DNA from: Luteimonas huabeiensis HB2
GTDB taxonomy: Bacteria > Pseudomonadota > Gammaproteobacteria > Xanthomonadales > Xanthomonadaceae
DNA length: 64,000 bases
Direction: 5' to 3'
Assembly: GCF_000559025.1 (NCBI RefSeq)
Contig: NZ_JAAN01000041.1
Location: 1-64,000, forward strand
Shown here: positions 35,011 to 44,182 of the stretch, piece after piece
How positions within the stretch are numbered: position 1 is the first letter of the stretch
Layout: the number at the start of each line of letters is the position of its first letter
The notes under the pieces: generated by a model
Told to the model about the DNA's origin: nothing
Databases searched by the model: none
Seen by the model: only the letters and a program-made list of their open reading frames with translations
Made by a program: the position numbers and the translations under genes

Positions 35011-37734
35011 CTACGCGCGCACCTCGCCGAACACAGGCCAGCGCCGCAACAGCGCCTTCTCCACCTCCAGCACCGCCATCACCGCCACGCCGATGCCCAG
35101 CACCACCAGCCCGTCGGCGAGCAGGACCGGGCGGCTGTCGAACACCGCGTGCATCGCCGGCCAGTAGGTGAAGGCGAGCTGCGCGACGATCACCCCGGCC
35201 AGCGCCCACAGCACCGCCGGCGTGCCCGCCGCGCCGCGCAGTGTGAACGACGTCATGTGCAGGTAGCGCACGTTGAACAGGTAGAAGATCTCCATCACCA
35301 CGATGGTGTTGACCACCAGCGTGCGTGCGGTCGCCTCGTCCAGCCCGCGCGGCCCCAGCGCGTACCAGAACACGCCCAGCGCCCCGGCCACGAACAGCAG
35401 CGAGACGAAGATCACCCGCCACAGCAGGAACGGCGACAGCAGCGGCGCCCCGAACGGCCGCGGCGGCCGCCGCATCACCCCGTCCTCGGCCGGCTCGAAG
35501 GCCAGCACCAGGCCCAGGGTGACCGTCAGCACCAGGTTGATCCACAGGATCTGCGCGGCGGTCATCGGCATCGCGAAGCCGGCCAGGATCGCGGTCGCCA
35601 CCGCCAGCACCTCGCCGCCGTTGGTGGGCAGGGTCCAGCCGACCACCTTGCGCACGTTGTCGTAGACCACCCGGCCCTCGTGCACGGCGGACACGATCGA
35701 GGCGAAGTTGTCGTCCAGCAGCACCATCTCGGAGGCCTCCTTGGCCGCTTCCGTGCCCTTGCGGCCCATCGCCACGCCGACGTCGGCCTGCTTCAGCGCG
35801 GGGGCGTCGTTGACGCCGTCGCCGGTCATCGCCACCACCGCGCCGCCGGCCTGCAGCGCGCGCACGATGCGCAGCTTGTGCTCCGGGCTGGTGCGCGCGA
35901 ACACCGCGGTGTCGCGCGCCAGCGCGCCGAGCGCGTCGTCCGCCACCGCGTCCAGCTCGGCGCCGGTCACCACCCTGGGATCGTCGGCGATGCCGAGCTG
36001 GCGGGCGATCGCCGCGGCGGTCGCGCCGTGGTCGCCGGTGATCATCTTCACCGCGATGCCGGCGCTGCGGCACTGCGCGATGGCCTCGACCGCCTCCTCG
36101 CGCGGCGGATCGATGAAGCCGACCAGCCCGAGCAGCTGCACGCCGTCGTCGAGATCGGCGAAATCCACCGTGTCGGCGCCGTCGGGCATGCGCTTGCAGG
36201 CGAAGCCGAGCACGCGCTCGCCCTGCGCGGCGGCCGCGGCGATGCCGGCCTCCCAGGCGGCGCTGTCGAGCGGCTGCGCCGCATCGCCGGCGAGCTGGCC
36301 GCGGCTCATCGCCAGCAGGCGCTCCGGCGCGCCCTTGACGAACAGCATGCGGCCGCCGTCCGGGGCGCGGTGCAGCGTGGCCATGAAGCGGTGCTGGGCG
36401 TCGAACGGGATCTCGTCCAGCCGCGGCCACTGCGCGCGCTCGTGCGCCGGATCCAGTCCGGCCTTCATCGCCAGCGCCACCAGCGCGCCCTCCATCGGGT
36501 CGCCATCGACGAGCCACTGCGCGCCCTGCCGGCGCAGCGCGGCGTCGTTGCACAGCAGCGCGCCGCGCAGCAGCGGCCCCGCGGCGGCCTGCGCGGCGAT
36601 GTCGTCGCCGCCGGCGTCCTCGCCGGTCAGCGCGCCCTCCGGCGCGTAGCCGCTGCCGCCGGCGCGCAGCGCGTGGCCGGGCACCAGCACGCGGCGCGCG
36701 GTCATCTCGTTGCGGGTCAGGGTGCCGGTCTTGTCGGAGCAGATCACCGAGGTCGCGCCCAGCGTCTCCACCGCCGGCAGGCGGCGGATCACCGCGTTGC
36801 GCGCGGCCATGCGCTGCACGCCGATGGCCAGCGTGATGGTGATCACCGCCGGCAAACCTTCCGGCACCACGCCCACGGCCAGCGCCACCACCGCGATCAG
36901 CGCCTCGTCCCAGGCGAACTGGCGCACCCCCACCGCGAACGCGAACAGCGCTGCGGCGCCGGCCAGCGCCACCCAGGTGAAGCGGCGGCCGAACCGGTCG
37001 ATCTGCCGCAGCAGCGGCGTGGTCAGGGTCTTGACGCTGCCGATCAGGGTGCTGATGCGACCGATCTCGGTGTCCGCGCCGGTCGCCACCACCACGCCCA
37101 CGCCCTGCCCCGCCGCGACCAGGGTGCCGGAATAGGCCATGCCCACGCGATCGCCCAGCGGCGCGTCCGCGGCGACCGCGGCATCCGCCTTCTCCGCCGC
37201 CACCGATTCGCCGGTCAGCACCGCCTCGTCGATCAGCAGCGACTTCGCGCGCAGCAGGCGCAGATCGGCCGGCACCCGGTCGCCGGCCTCCAGCAGCACC
37301 ACGTCGCCCGGCACCAGCGCTTCCACCGCCACGCGCTCGCGGCGCCCGCCGCGCAGCACCGCCGCCTGCGGGGCGATCATGTCGCGGATCGCGTCCAGCG
37401 CGCGCTCGGCCTTGCCCTCCTGCACGAAGCCGACGATGGCGTTGACCACCACCACCGCCACGATCACGCCGGCGTCGACCAGGTGCCCCAGCACCGAGGC
37501 CGCGACCGCCGCCGCGAGCAGGAAGTAGATCAGCGCATTGTTGAACTGGGCCAGCAGGCGCAGCCACGGCGGCCGCCCGCGGGCGGCGGGCAGCGCGTTG
37601 GGCCCGTGCCGCTGCAGCCGGCCGGCGGCCTCCTCGGCGCTCAGGCCGTCGCGCGTGGCCTGCAGCGCCTCCAGCGCCTGGTCGGCGCTGCGGGCGTGCC
37701 AGTCGTGGCGGGTCGGGGGATCGCGGTCGGCCAT
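35011..37734 (-). CDS. P2-type cation-transporting ATPase (calcium/sodium type)
   Basis: The product is 907 residues long. Motifs in order are the actuator LTGES, PEGLP in helix 4 (as in SERCA-like Ca2+ pumps), the phosphorylation site SDKTGTLT, MITGDH, and the hinge GDGVNDAPALKQADVG. Ten membrane helices are expected. An N-terminal cation-ATPase domain (ALEALQATRDGLSAEEA) is present and the C-terminal four-helix domain is complete. Bacterial members extrude Ca2+, Mg2+ or Na+. It lies upstream of the sulfate operon on the same strand, 110 bases away, with no functional link. The ion is inferred from PEGLP only. Confidence 0.9.
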   Translation of the reverse strand: MADRDPPTRHDWHARSADQALEALQATRDGLSAEEAAGRLQRHGPNALPAARGRPPWLRLLAQFNNALIYFLLAAAVAASVLGHLVDAGVIVAVVVVNAIVGFVQEGKAERALDAIRDMIAPQAAVLRGGRRERVAVEALVPGDVVLLEAGDRVPADLRLLRAKSLLIDEAVLTGESVAAEKADAAVAADAPLGDRVGMAYSGTLVAAGQGVGVVVATGADTEIGRISTLIGSVKTLTTPLLRQIDRFGRRFTWVALAGAAALFAFAVGVRQFAWDEALIAVVALAVGVVPEGLPAVITITLAIGVQRMAARNAVIRRLPAVETLGATSVICSDKTGTLTRNEMTARRVLVPGHALRAGGSGYAPEGALTGEDAGGDDIAAQAAAGPLLRGALLCNDAALRRQGAQWLVDGDPMEGALVALAMKAGLDPAHERAQWPRLDEIPFDAQHRFMATLHRAPDGGRMLFVKGAPERLLAMSRGQLAGDAAQPLDSAAWEAGIAAAAAQGERVLGFACKRMPDGADTVDFADLDDGVQLLGLVGFIDPPREEAVEAIAQCRSAGIAVKMITGDHGATAAAIARQLGIADDPRVVTGAELDAVADDALGALARDTAVFARTSPEHKLRIVRALQAGGAVVAMTGDGVNDAPALKQADVGVAMGRKGTEAAKEASEMVLLDDNFASIVSAVHEGRVVYDNVRKVVGWTLPTNGGEVLAVATAILAGFAMPMTAAQILWINLVLTVTLGLVLAFEPAEDGVMRRPPRPFGAPLLSPFLLWRVIFVSLLFVAGALGVFWYALGPRGLDEATARTLVVNTIVVMEIFYLFNVRYLHMTSFTLRGAAGTPAVLWALAGVIVAQLAFTYWPAMHAVFDSRPVLLADGLVVLGIGVAVMAVLEVEKALLRRWPVFGEVRA

Positions 37735-37946
37735 GGGCGTGCTCGGAGGTGGGGATGCCGTACGTCGGAACGGGCGCGCGCTCTTGCGCGCCGTCGACGG
37801 AACTGTTGCAGACTAGCCGGGCAGCGCGCGAGCACGTTGACTTCGGTCAATGCCGCGGGCCGGCGCCCCGCTACCCTGGCCGGGCACCGCGCGTACCGCT
37901 TCCGGACATTCCCCAGGACTTCCGTCCACACACGAAGGAACCCGCG

Positions 37947-38642
37947 ATGAGCACGCCCACCCTGCCGCTTGCACTGTACAAGGCCAACCTCGACCTGTGG
38001 CTGCGGATCAGCGAACTGCTGGAGGAGAACCGCAGCCAATGGGTCGCCCTGCTCGCGCGCGAGATCGACGACGGCGCGGCGCAGACCGGCGCGGAAGCGG
38101 CCGCGCTGCGCTCGGGCGACTGGCAGGCGCTGGCGCTGCTGCCGGGCCAGGCCCTGCAGCGCTTGGTCGAGCACGGCGTGGGCGACCTGCAGGCCGCCGC
38201 GCAGACCGCGCTCGGCAACCAGATGACCTTCGCCACCGGCTTCCAGCAGGCGCTCGCCGACTGGCAGCAGGCCACCGCGTCCGCGCTCGGCGAGCTGGGC
38301 CGGGTGGATCTGCCGGGCGGCCTGCAGGAGGTCTTCGAGCAGGCCCTGCAGGGCTGGACGGCGCTGCCCGATGCGCTGGCCGCCTTCGCCGGCGGCGGCG
38401 CCGGCGCCGGACGCGGCGCATCGGGCGATGCGCGGCCACCCCGGCCCGCGCCGGCACGCCAGGCGCCGGCCGCCAAGCGCACGAGCGAGCGCGCGGACCG
38501 CCCCGCCACCGCGACCAGGCGAACGGCGAAGAAGGCGGCGAAGCGCACGACGAAGCAAGCCGCGACGAAGCGGGCCGCCAAGCCCGCGCGCAAGACCGCC
38601 GCGCGCACCGCCAAGCGCCCGGCGCGCAAGCGCGGCGCCTGA
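37947..38642 (+). CDS. Phasin-family protein with histone-like basic tail (PhaF-like)
   Basis: The product is 231 residues long. The first 140 or so residues are amphipathic helices of the phasin type (YKANLDLWLRISELLEENR, then LALLPGQALQRLVEHG), which coat polyhydroxyalkanoate granules. From about residue 165 the protein is an Ala/Lys/Arg-rich tail with AAKP-like repeats (RTAKKAAKR, AAKPARKTAAR), similar to the DNA-binding tail of Pseudomonas PhaF. AAGGAA precedes the ATG. No PHA synthase is in the window. It could tether granules to the nucleoid or act simply as a nucleoid protein. Confidence 0.75.
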   Translation: MSTPTLPLALYKANLDLWLRISELLEENRSQWVALLAREIDDGAAQTGAEAAALRSGDWQALALLPGQALQRLVEHGVGDLQAAAQTALGNQMTFATGFQQALADWQQATASALGELGRVDLPGGLQEVFEQALQGWTALPDALAAFAGGGAGAGRGASGDARPPRPAPARQAPAAKRTSERADRPATATRRTAKKAAKRTTKQAATKRAAKPARKTAARTAKRPARKRGA

Positions 38643-38804
38643 GCCGGCGCATCCTGGCATCGGGCCCGCGCATCGACGCGCGCGGCCCGGTGCGCGCGCG
38701 CGGACGTCGCGGGGCCGGCGTTCGTGCGTCCGCCGCCGCGGCCTTGCCGCGGCGACCACGCATGCCCGCGCATGCTCGGGCCTCCCCCTCGTGCGGAGAC
38801 CGCA

Positions 38805-39062
38805 ATGAACGCGCGCGACATCCGATCCGACACCGACCCGGCCGCCGGCGACGCCGACGACGCCCTCGCGCAGCGCGGCGGCCCCGTGCTGCGCGATCCG
38901 CGCTCACGCGCGGCGCTGGACAACATCGGCGACGACGACCAGGCCAACCTGCTCGATCCCGAACTCGACGAACAGCCGGGCGACCTCGATTCCGGCGGCC
39001 GCTCCTTCGCCGACGACGTGCGCAGCGACGTCGGCAACGGCGACAACGGCGAGCCGCGCTGA
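38805..39062 (+). CDS. Small acidic hypothetical protein
   Basis: The product is 85 residues long, rich in Asp and Glu and probably disordered. The pattern is RDIRSDTDPAAGDADD, then AALDNIGDDDQANLLDPEL and a Gly/Asp-rich end. GGAG precedes the ATG. I do not recognise a family. Its acidity contrasts with the strongly basic phasin tail encoded just upstream on the same strand (162 bases), so a charge-based partnership is conceivable but speculative. Confidence 0.55.
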   Translation: MNARDIRSDTDPAAGDADDALAQRGGPVLRDPRSRAALDNIGDDDQANLLDPELDEQPGDLDSGGRSFADDVRSDVGNGDNGEPR

Positions 39063-39080
39063 ACGCGACGCCGGACACGG

Positions 39081-39095
39081 CCCGCGCGGCGCGGG
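39081..39095. terminator. Short GC hairpin between convergent genes
   Basis: CCCGCG and CGCGGG pair around a three-base loop in the 43-base gap between two converging genes. There is no U-run. It may contribute to termination on either strand. Confidence 0.25.
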
Positions 39096-39105
39096 AGCAC
39101 CGTGC

Positions 39106-39957
39106 CTACGCGGGCGCGGCGTCCAGCGCCTCGGGCAGCACGGTGGCGTAGCCCAGCGCGTCCAGCCGCGCCAGCAGGGCGGCGATCATCTCCACGTTGC
39201 GGCCATGCCGCGCGCCCTCGTGCAGCAGCACGATCGCGCCGGGCGCCAGGTCGCGCTCGATCGCGGCGACCATCGCCGCGGGATCGTCGCGCACGGCATC
39301 GAAGCCGCGCGCGCTCCAGGCCACCCGGGTCAGCCCCGCCGCGCGCAGGGGCGCGGCGACGAACGGGTTGGTCATGCCCACCACCGAGCGGAACCAGTGC
39401 GGCGGCCGCCCCGCGAGCGCGGCCAGCACCGCCTGCGCCTGCGCGATCTCCGCGCGCATCCGCCGCGGCCCCAGCGCCCAGAACCACGCCTGCGGATGGG
39501 TCTGGCTGTGGTTGCCGATGCCGTGGCCGCGGCGGACGATCTCGGCCACCAGCGCCGGGCGCGCGGCGGCGCGCGCGCCGACCAGGAAGAAGGTCGCCTT
39601 CGCGCCGTGGCGGTCGAGCAGGTCGAGGATCGCGGCGGTGTCGTCGGAAGGGCCGTCGTCGATGGTCAGCCACACCGCGCGCCCGCGCGCCGGCAACCGC
39701 GCCAGCACCGGCGCGTACAGCCGCGCGCGCGGCAGGAACACCGGCACCACGCACAGCGCGTGGCTGGCCAGCAGCGCCGGCAGGCCCGCGCGCCAGCCCC
39801 AGGCCAGCCACACCGCGAGCACCGCCAGCTGCGACAGCGGGATCCACAGGCACCAGGCGTACGGAAACCGCGGCACCCGACGCAACGCCGCCGGCGCCGC
39901 GCCATCGGCGGCGCCCGCGTGCCGCGGGACACCCCGCAGTGTTTCCCGGGCGCTCAT
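39106..39957 (-). CDS. NodB-type polysaccharide deacetylase, membrane-anchored
   Basis: The product is 283 residues long. Two N-terminal membrane helices (about 32-50 and 52-70) precede the NodB catalytic domain. Motif 1 is TIDDGPSDDT, motif 2 is GNHSQTH with the two metal-binding His, and the C-terminal LAPGAIVLLHEG block carries the last His. The family removes acetyl groups from chitin-like or peptidoglycan sugars. The domain probably faces the periplasm. It is divergent from the glutaredoxin gene. Substrate is unknown. Confidence 0.85.
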   Translation of the reverse strand: MSARETLRGVPRHAGAADGAAPAALRRVPRFPYAWCLWIPLSQLAVLAVWLAWGWRAGLPALLASHALCVVPVFLPRARLYAPVLARLPARGRAVWLTIDDGPSDDTAAILDLLDRHGAKATFFLVGARAAARPALVAEIVRRGHGIGNHSQTHPQAWFWALGPRRMRAEIAQAQAVLAALAGRPPHWFRSVVGMTNPFVAAPLRAAGLTRVAWSARGFDAVRDDPAAMVAAIERDLAPGAIVLLHEGARHGRNVEMIAALLARLDALGYATVLPEALDAAPA

Positions 39958-39978
39958 GCCCGCATGATGCCACGCGGT

Positions 39979-39984
39979 TAAAAT
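39979..39984 (+). promoter_or_regulatory. -10 box (TAAAAT) of the grxD-like gene
   Basis: TAAAAT stands out in very GC-rich DNA 28 bases before the ATG, giving a short leader of about 20 bases. No convincing -35 element is seen at 17 bases, so activation or an extended recognition may be needed. Confidence 0.4.
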
Positions 39985-40011
39985 GGCCGGCCCACCCGCC
40001 AGAGCGCCGCC

Positions 40012-40944
40012 ATGACCCTGTCCCCCGCCGTCCGCACGCGGATCGAATCGCTGCTGCAAGGCAACCGCGTGGTGTTGTTCATGAAGGGCCAGCCGTCGAT
40101 GCCGCAATGCGGTTTCTCGGCCAAGGCCGCCGGCATCCTCGGCGGGCTCGGGGTGGAGTTCGCCCACGTCGACGTGCTGGCCGATCCCGAGATCCGCGAG
40201 GGCATCAAGGCCTACGGCAACTGGCCGACGATCCCGCAGCTCTACATCGACGGCGAACTCGTCGGCGGCAGCGACATCATCGAGGAGATGGCCGAATCCG
40301 GCGAGCTCAACAGCGTGCTGGGCCTGCCGCCGGTGGACCGCACGCCGCCGTCCGGGGTCACCGTCACCCCGGCCGCGGCGAAGATGCTGCGCGAGGCGCT
40401 GGACGGCGCCGGCGCGGGCAGCGCGCTGTCGCTGGCCATCGACGGCCGCTTCCAGCCGCGCTTCCAGATCGTGCAGGCCAGCGACAACGCCATCGCCGTC
40501 GAGAGCGAGGGCGTGCGCATCCAGTTCGACGCCGCCAGCGCGCGCCGCGCCGACGGCATCACCATCGACTGGGTCGACGACGTGCGCGGCAAGGGCCTGA
40601 TCGTCGACAACCCGAACGCGCCCAAGCCGGTGCTGCCGCTGGTGCCCGCCGAGGCGGACGCGCGCGTGCGCGCCGGCCGCCTGACCCTGGTCGACGTGCG
40701 CCCGCGCGACGAGCGCGCGCTGGCCTCGGTCGGCGTGCCCTTCGAGACCCTCGACGGCGACGGCCGCGCGCGGCTGGAGGCGCTGCCCAAGGACACCGCG
40801 CTGGCGTTCCTGTGCCACAGCGGCGGCCGCAGCCAGCAGGCGGCCGAGCATTTCCGCGCGCTCGGCTTCACCGAGGTCTACAACGTCGAGGGCGGCATCG
40901 ACGCCTGGGCGGAGACCGTGGACGCCGGCATCCCGCGCTACTGA
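40012..40944 (+). CDS. grxD: Monothiol glutaredoxin Grx4 fused to a degenerate A-type carrier and rhodanese
   Basis: The product is 310 residues long. Residues 1-105 are a CGFS monothiol glutaredoxin (Cys33; WPTIPQLY and GGSDIIEEM complete the glutathione/Fe-S site). Residues about 115-200 resemble the IscA/ErpA A-type scaffold (VTVTPAAAKMLREAL ... GLIVDNPNAP) but lack its three cysteines. Residues about 212-305 are a rhodanese domain with active Cys at about 268 (FLCHSGGRS). Grx4 carries [2Fe-2S] clusters; the fused parts suggest delivery or sulfur handling in one chain. E. coli Grx4 has only the first domain. Confidence 0.9.
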   Translation: MTLSPAVRTRIESLLQGNRVVLFMKGQPSMPQCGFSAKAAGILGGLGVEFAHVDVLADPEIREGIKAYGNWPTIPQLYIDGELVGGSDIIEEMAESGELNSVLGLPPVDRTPPSGVTVTPAAAKMLREALDGAGAGSALSLAIDGRFQPRFQIVQASDNAIAVESEGVRIQFDAASARRADGITIDWVDDVRGKGLIVDNPNAPKPVLPLVPAEADARVRAGRLTLVDVRPRDERALASVGVPFETLDGDGRARLEALPKDTALAFLCHSGGRSQQAAEHFRALGFTEVYNVEGGIDAWAETVDAGIPRY

Positions 40945-40989
40945 CGGCCGCGCCCGCCGCCCCAGGCCGGCGAGCGTTACGGACGGGTA

Positions 40990-41165
40990 CGGAGTCGCCC
41001 CCTTCCCCGCGGCCGGGAAGGTGCCGAGGGCGGATAGGGCGCGTCGCCAGCGCCGAAAGCACCCTCATCCGGCGCTGCGCAGAAGGAACGGCATGGGCCC
41101 GCTTGCGGGAGAAGGAACAATGTGGGGCCCGCTTGCGGGAGAAGGGACGACCCTGCGGCCGCGCG
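40990..41165. repeat. CTCATCCGGCGCTGCGC / GCGGGAGAAGG repeat cluster
   Basis: The cluster begins with CCCCTTCCCCGCGGCCGGGA and GGTGCCGAGGGCGGAT. It then has CACCCTCATCCGGCGCTGCG and two GCTTGCGGGAGAAGG units about 29 bases apart. It is the same composite as at 21475-21740 with fewer units. It fills the gap between convergent grxD and the DUF924 gene; there is no gene inside. Confidence 0.8.
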
Positions 41166-41209
41166 CTGGAGCGCGACCGCTCGGCGCCGCGGGCCGGCGT
41201 CGATGGGGC

Positions 41210-41752
41210 CTAGAACCCGCCCCCGGCGTCCAGCCAGGCCTGCTCCTTGGGCGTGCTGACGCGCCCCAGCGCGCGATTGCGGTGCGGGAAGCGGCCGAAG
41301 CGCTCGATGACCTCGCGGTGGGCGACGGCGTAGCGCGCGTATTCGGCGTCGCCCAGCGCGGCGAACAGCCGCACCGCTTCGTGCTGGTCGTCCAGCGCCT
41401 CGGAATGCTCGAACGGCAGGTAGGCGAAGGCGCGCAGCGCGGGTTCGATCCGCGCATCCACGCCGGCGTCCACGATGCGGCGGGCGTAGTGCAGCGCGAG
41501 GCCATCGGTGGCGAAGGCGTGGCCGCTGCCGCGGAAGACGTTGCGCGGGATCTGGTCGAGCAGGATCAGCAGCGCCAGCGCGCCATCGGCGCTGCCCAGC
41601 CAGTCCTCGCGCTCGCGCCGGGCGGCGGCATGGTGGTCGTCGAGCAGGCGCTCGCGGCATTCCAGGTCGAAGGCTTCGCCGCCGTTGAACCACCGGGCCC
41701 GCCCCGCATCGCGCCAGAACGCGACGATCTCATCGGCCGTCGTCATCGCCAT
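41210..41752 (-). CDS. DUF924-family protein
   Basis: The product is 180 residues long. The family pattern is visible: DEIVAFWRDAGRARWFNGG at the start, LILLDQIPRNVFRGSGHAF in the middle, YLPFEHSEALDDQHEAVRLF, and FGRFPHRNRALGR near the end. The fold is all-helical, TPR-like; the function is not established. GGAG lies four bases before the chosen ATG, with a second ATG two codons in. It is divergent from the siderophore receptor. Confidence 0.88.
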   Translation of the reverse strand: MAMTTADEIVAFWRDAGRARWFNGGEAFDLECRERLLDDHHAAARREREDWLGSADGALALLILLDQIPRNVFRGSGHAFATDGLALHYARRIVDAGVDARIEPALRAFAYLPFEHSEALDDQHEAVRLFAALGDAEYARYAVAHREVIERFGRFPHRNRALGRVSTPKEQAWLDAGGGF

Positions 41753-42000
41753 CGTTCTCCATCGGTCCGGCGGACAGCATAGCCGCGCCGCGGGCGCGCC
41801 GTACCTCGACATCGGCGTGGCCGCGTTGAAGAATACGCGCGCCGTTCCCGCCCCCGCTCCGCCAGCCGGGACCTCCGTGCCCCCGGTCGCCCCCCGACCG
41901 CCCGGGCCGGTGCAGTCGAAGCCAGCCGCATCCACGCGCCGAGGCCGTCGCCCCGGTGCGCGGCGAGCGTGCATCCGTCCGCTTAAGACTGGAGCCCCCC

Positions 42001-44157
42001 ATGACCCGCTTCGCCTCTCGCCGATCCGCAGCGCGTCCCGCGCTGCGCCCCACCTTGCTCGCCGCGCTGTGCGCGCTGGCGTCGGCTCCTGCCGCCGCGC
42101 AGCAGCCCGACGCCGGCGACGCAGTGACCACGCTCGACCGCATCGACGTCCGCGGCGAGCGCCCGGCCCGCTATGCGGTCGACAAGACCGCCGCCGGCAC
42201 CCGCCTGGAACTGGCCCCTCGACAGATCCCGCAGTCGGTCAGCGTGATCACCCGCGACCGTATCGACGACCAGCACCTGCAGAGCATCGCCGACGTGCTG
42301 GGCAACGTCACCGGCATCTCCGGCAGCCGCAGCGACAGCGAGCGCTACGAGTTCTACGCGCGCGGCTTCTACATCGACAACTTCCAGTTCGACGGCATCC
42401 CGACCACGATGGTGCAGAACTGGAGCTACGGCGACGCGGCGCTGGACCTGGCGTTGTACGACCGCGTCGAGGTGGTGCGCGGCGCCACCGGGCTGCTGAC
42501 CGGCGCCGGCAATCCCTCGGCCTCGGTGAACCTGGTGCGCAAGCGCGCCGACAGCCGCGAGCCGACCGGCAGCGTGGCGGTCAGCGTCGGCCGCTGGGGC
42601 GAGGTGCGTGCCACGGCCGATGCCACCACCCCGCTCAACGCCAGCGGCACGGTGCGCGCCCGCGCGGTCGCCAGCCGCCACGACACCGAATCGCACATGG
42701 AGCGCTACGAGGTACGCAAGACGCTGGGCTACGCGACGATCGAGGCCGATCTGGGCGAGCGCACCGTGCTGAGCGTCGGCTACGACTACCAGAAGAAGGA
42801 ATCCGACGACGTCACCTGGGGCGGCTTCCCGCTGTGGTACGCCGACGGCAGCCGGACCGACTACCCGATCCGCTTCAATCCCGGCGCGGACTGGACCTAC
42901 TGGGACACCACCGTGCGCCGCGCCTTCGGCCGCCTGGAGCACGCGTTCGGCAACGGCTGGCGGCTCAGGCTCAACGCCACGCGCGACGAGACCGAGGCCG
43001 AAAACAAGCTGTTCTATCCCTTCTACACGATCTACGGCTTCGACCGCGAGACCGGCGGCGGCGTGGTGCCGTATTCCGGCTACTACCGCACCGAGCGCGA
43101 GGTCGACGGCGCGGACGCCTACGCCGACGGCCCGTTCCAGGCCTTCGGCCGCGAGCACCAGCTGGTCGTCGGCGCCAGCTACAACCGGCGCGCGTACGTC
43201 AACAACGGCACGTTCGACTTCCCCGGCCCGATGGACAGCTACCACGGCTGGACCGGCGCCTGGCCCGAGCCCGACTGGACGCCGCTGGCCGTGCAGAGCG
43301 ACGGCACCACCACCCAGAAGGCGGCCTACGGCGCGGCGCGGCTGTCGCTGGCCGACCCGCTGACGCTGATCCTCGGCGCGCGCCGCACCCGCTGGGAGAA
43401 CGCGCACTGGGAAGGCGGCATCACGTCCCGGCGCGAGTTCGAGGAGACCACGCCCTACGCCGGCCTGGTCTACGACATCGACGACACCTGGTCGGCCTAC
43501 GCCAGCTACACCGACATCTTCCAGCCGCAGGACGCCAAGGACGCCGACGGCGCCTACCTCGACCCGATCGTGGGCAAGAGCTACGAGGCCGGGGTCAAGG
43601 CGGCATGGTTCGACGACCGCCTGAACGCCTCGCTGGCGATCTTCCGCATCGAGCAGGACAACCTGGCCCAGGACACCGGCCAGCTGCGGCCGGGCACCAA
43701 CGAGGCCATCTACGTCGCCGCCCGCGGCACCGTCAGCGAAGGCTTCGACCTCGAGCTGAGCGGCGAGCTGTCGCCGGGCTGGAACGCCACCTTCGGCGCC
43801 TCGCACTACACCGCGCGCGACGCCGACGACGCCTCGATCAACACCCAGCTGCCGCGCACCACGCTCAAGCTGTTCACCGGCTACACCCCGCAGGGCGCCT
43901 GGAACGCGCTGACCGTGGGCGGCGGCGTCAACTGGCAGAACCGCACCTACTACCACGACGCGACCCACGGCACCTTCCAGCAGGACGCCTACGCGCTGGT
44001 CGGCCTGTTCGCGCGCTACCGCTTCGCGCCGGAGCTGGCGGTGCAGCTCAACCTCGACAACGTGCTCGACAAGCGCTACTACGCGCAGTTCAACGGCGGC
44101 TACGGCGCCTGGGGCCGGCCGCGCAGCGGCACGATCACGCTGACCTACTCGTTCTGA
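42001..44157 (+). CDS. TonB-dependent siderophore receptor (FhuE/FpvA-like)
   Basis: The product is 718 residues long. A signal peptide ends at ASAPAAAQQ. The plug has QIPQSVSVITRDRIDDQ, ADVLGNVTGIS and RVEVVRGATGLLTGAGNPSA, typical of ferric hydroxamate or pyoverdine receptors. The barrel ends TITLTYSF. GGAG about nine bases before ATG supports the start. No Fur box was recognised upstream and no siderophore biosynthesis genes are nearby, so it probably scavenges foreign siderophores. The ligand is not predictable from sequence alone. Confidence 0.9.
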   Translation: MTRFASRRSAARPALRPTLLAALCALASAPAAAQQPDAGDAVTTLDRIDVRGERPARYAVDKTAAGTRLELAPRQIPQSVSVITRDRIDDQHLQSIADVLGNVTGISGSRSDSERYEFYARGFYIDNFQFDGIPTTMVQNWSYGDAALDLALYDRVEVVRGATGLLTGAGNPSASVNLVRKRADSREPTGSVAVSVGRWGEVRATADATTPLNASGTVRARAVASRHDTESHMERYEVRKTLGYATIEADLGERTVLSVGYDYQKKESDDVTWGGFPLWYADGSRTDYPIRFNPGADWTYWDTTVRRAFGRLEHAFGNGWRLRLNATRDETEAENKLFYPFYTIYGFDRETGGGVVPYSGYYRTEREVDGADAYADGPFQAFGREHQLVVGASYNRRAYVNNGTFDFPGPMDSYHGWTGAWPEPDWTPLAVQSDGTTTQKAAYGAARLSLADPLTLILGARRTRWENAHWEGGITSRREFEETTPYAGLVYDIDDTWSAYASYTDIFQPQDAKDADGAYLDPIVGKSYEAGVKAAWFDDRLNASLAIFRIEQDNLAQDTGQLRPGTNEAIYVAARGTVSEGFDLELSGELSPGWNATFGASHYTARDADDASINTQLPRTTLKLFTGYTPQGAWNALTVGGGVNWQNRTYYHDATHGTFQQDAYALVGLFARYRFAPELAVQLNLDNVLDKRYYAQFNGGYGAWGRPRSGTITLTYSF

Positions 44158-44182
44158 GCCGCCGCGTCGGGCGCGCTCGCGC

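Noticed and set aside
41753..42000. Fur box upstream of the siderophore receptor
   Set aside because: No GATAATGATAATCATTATC-like palindrome is visible in this GC-rich stretch.
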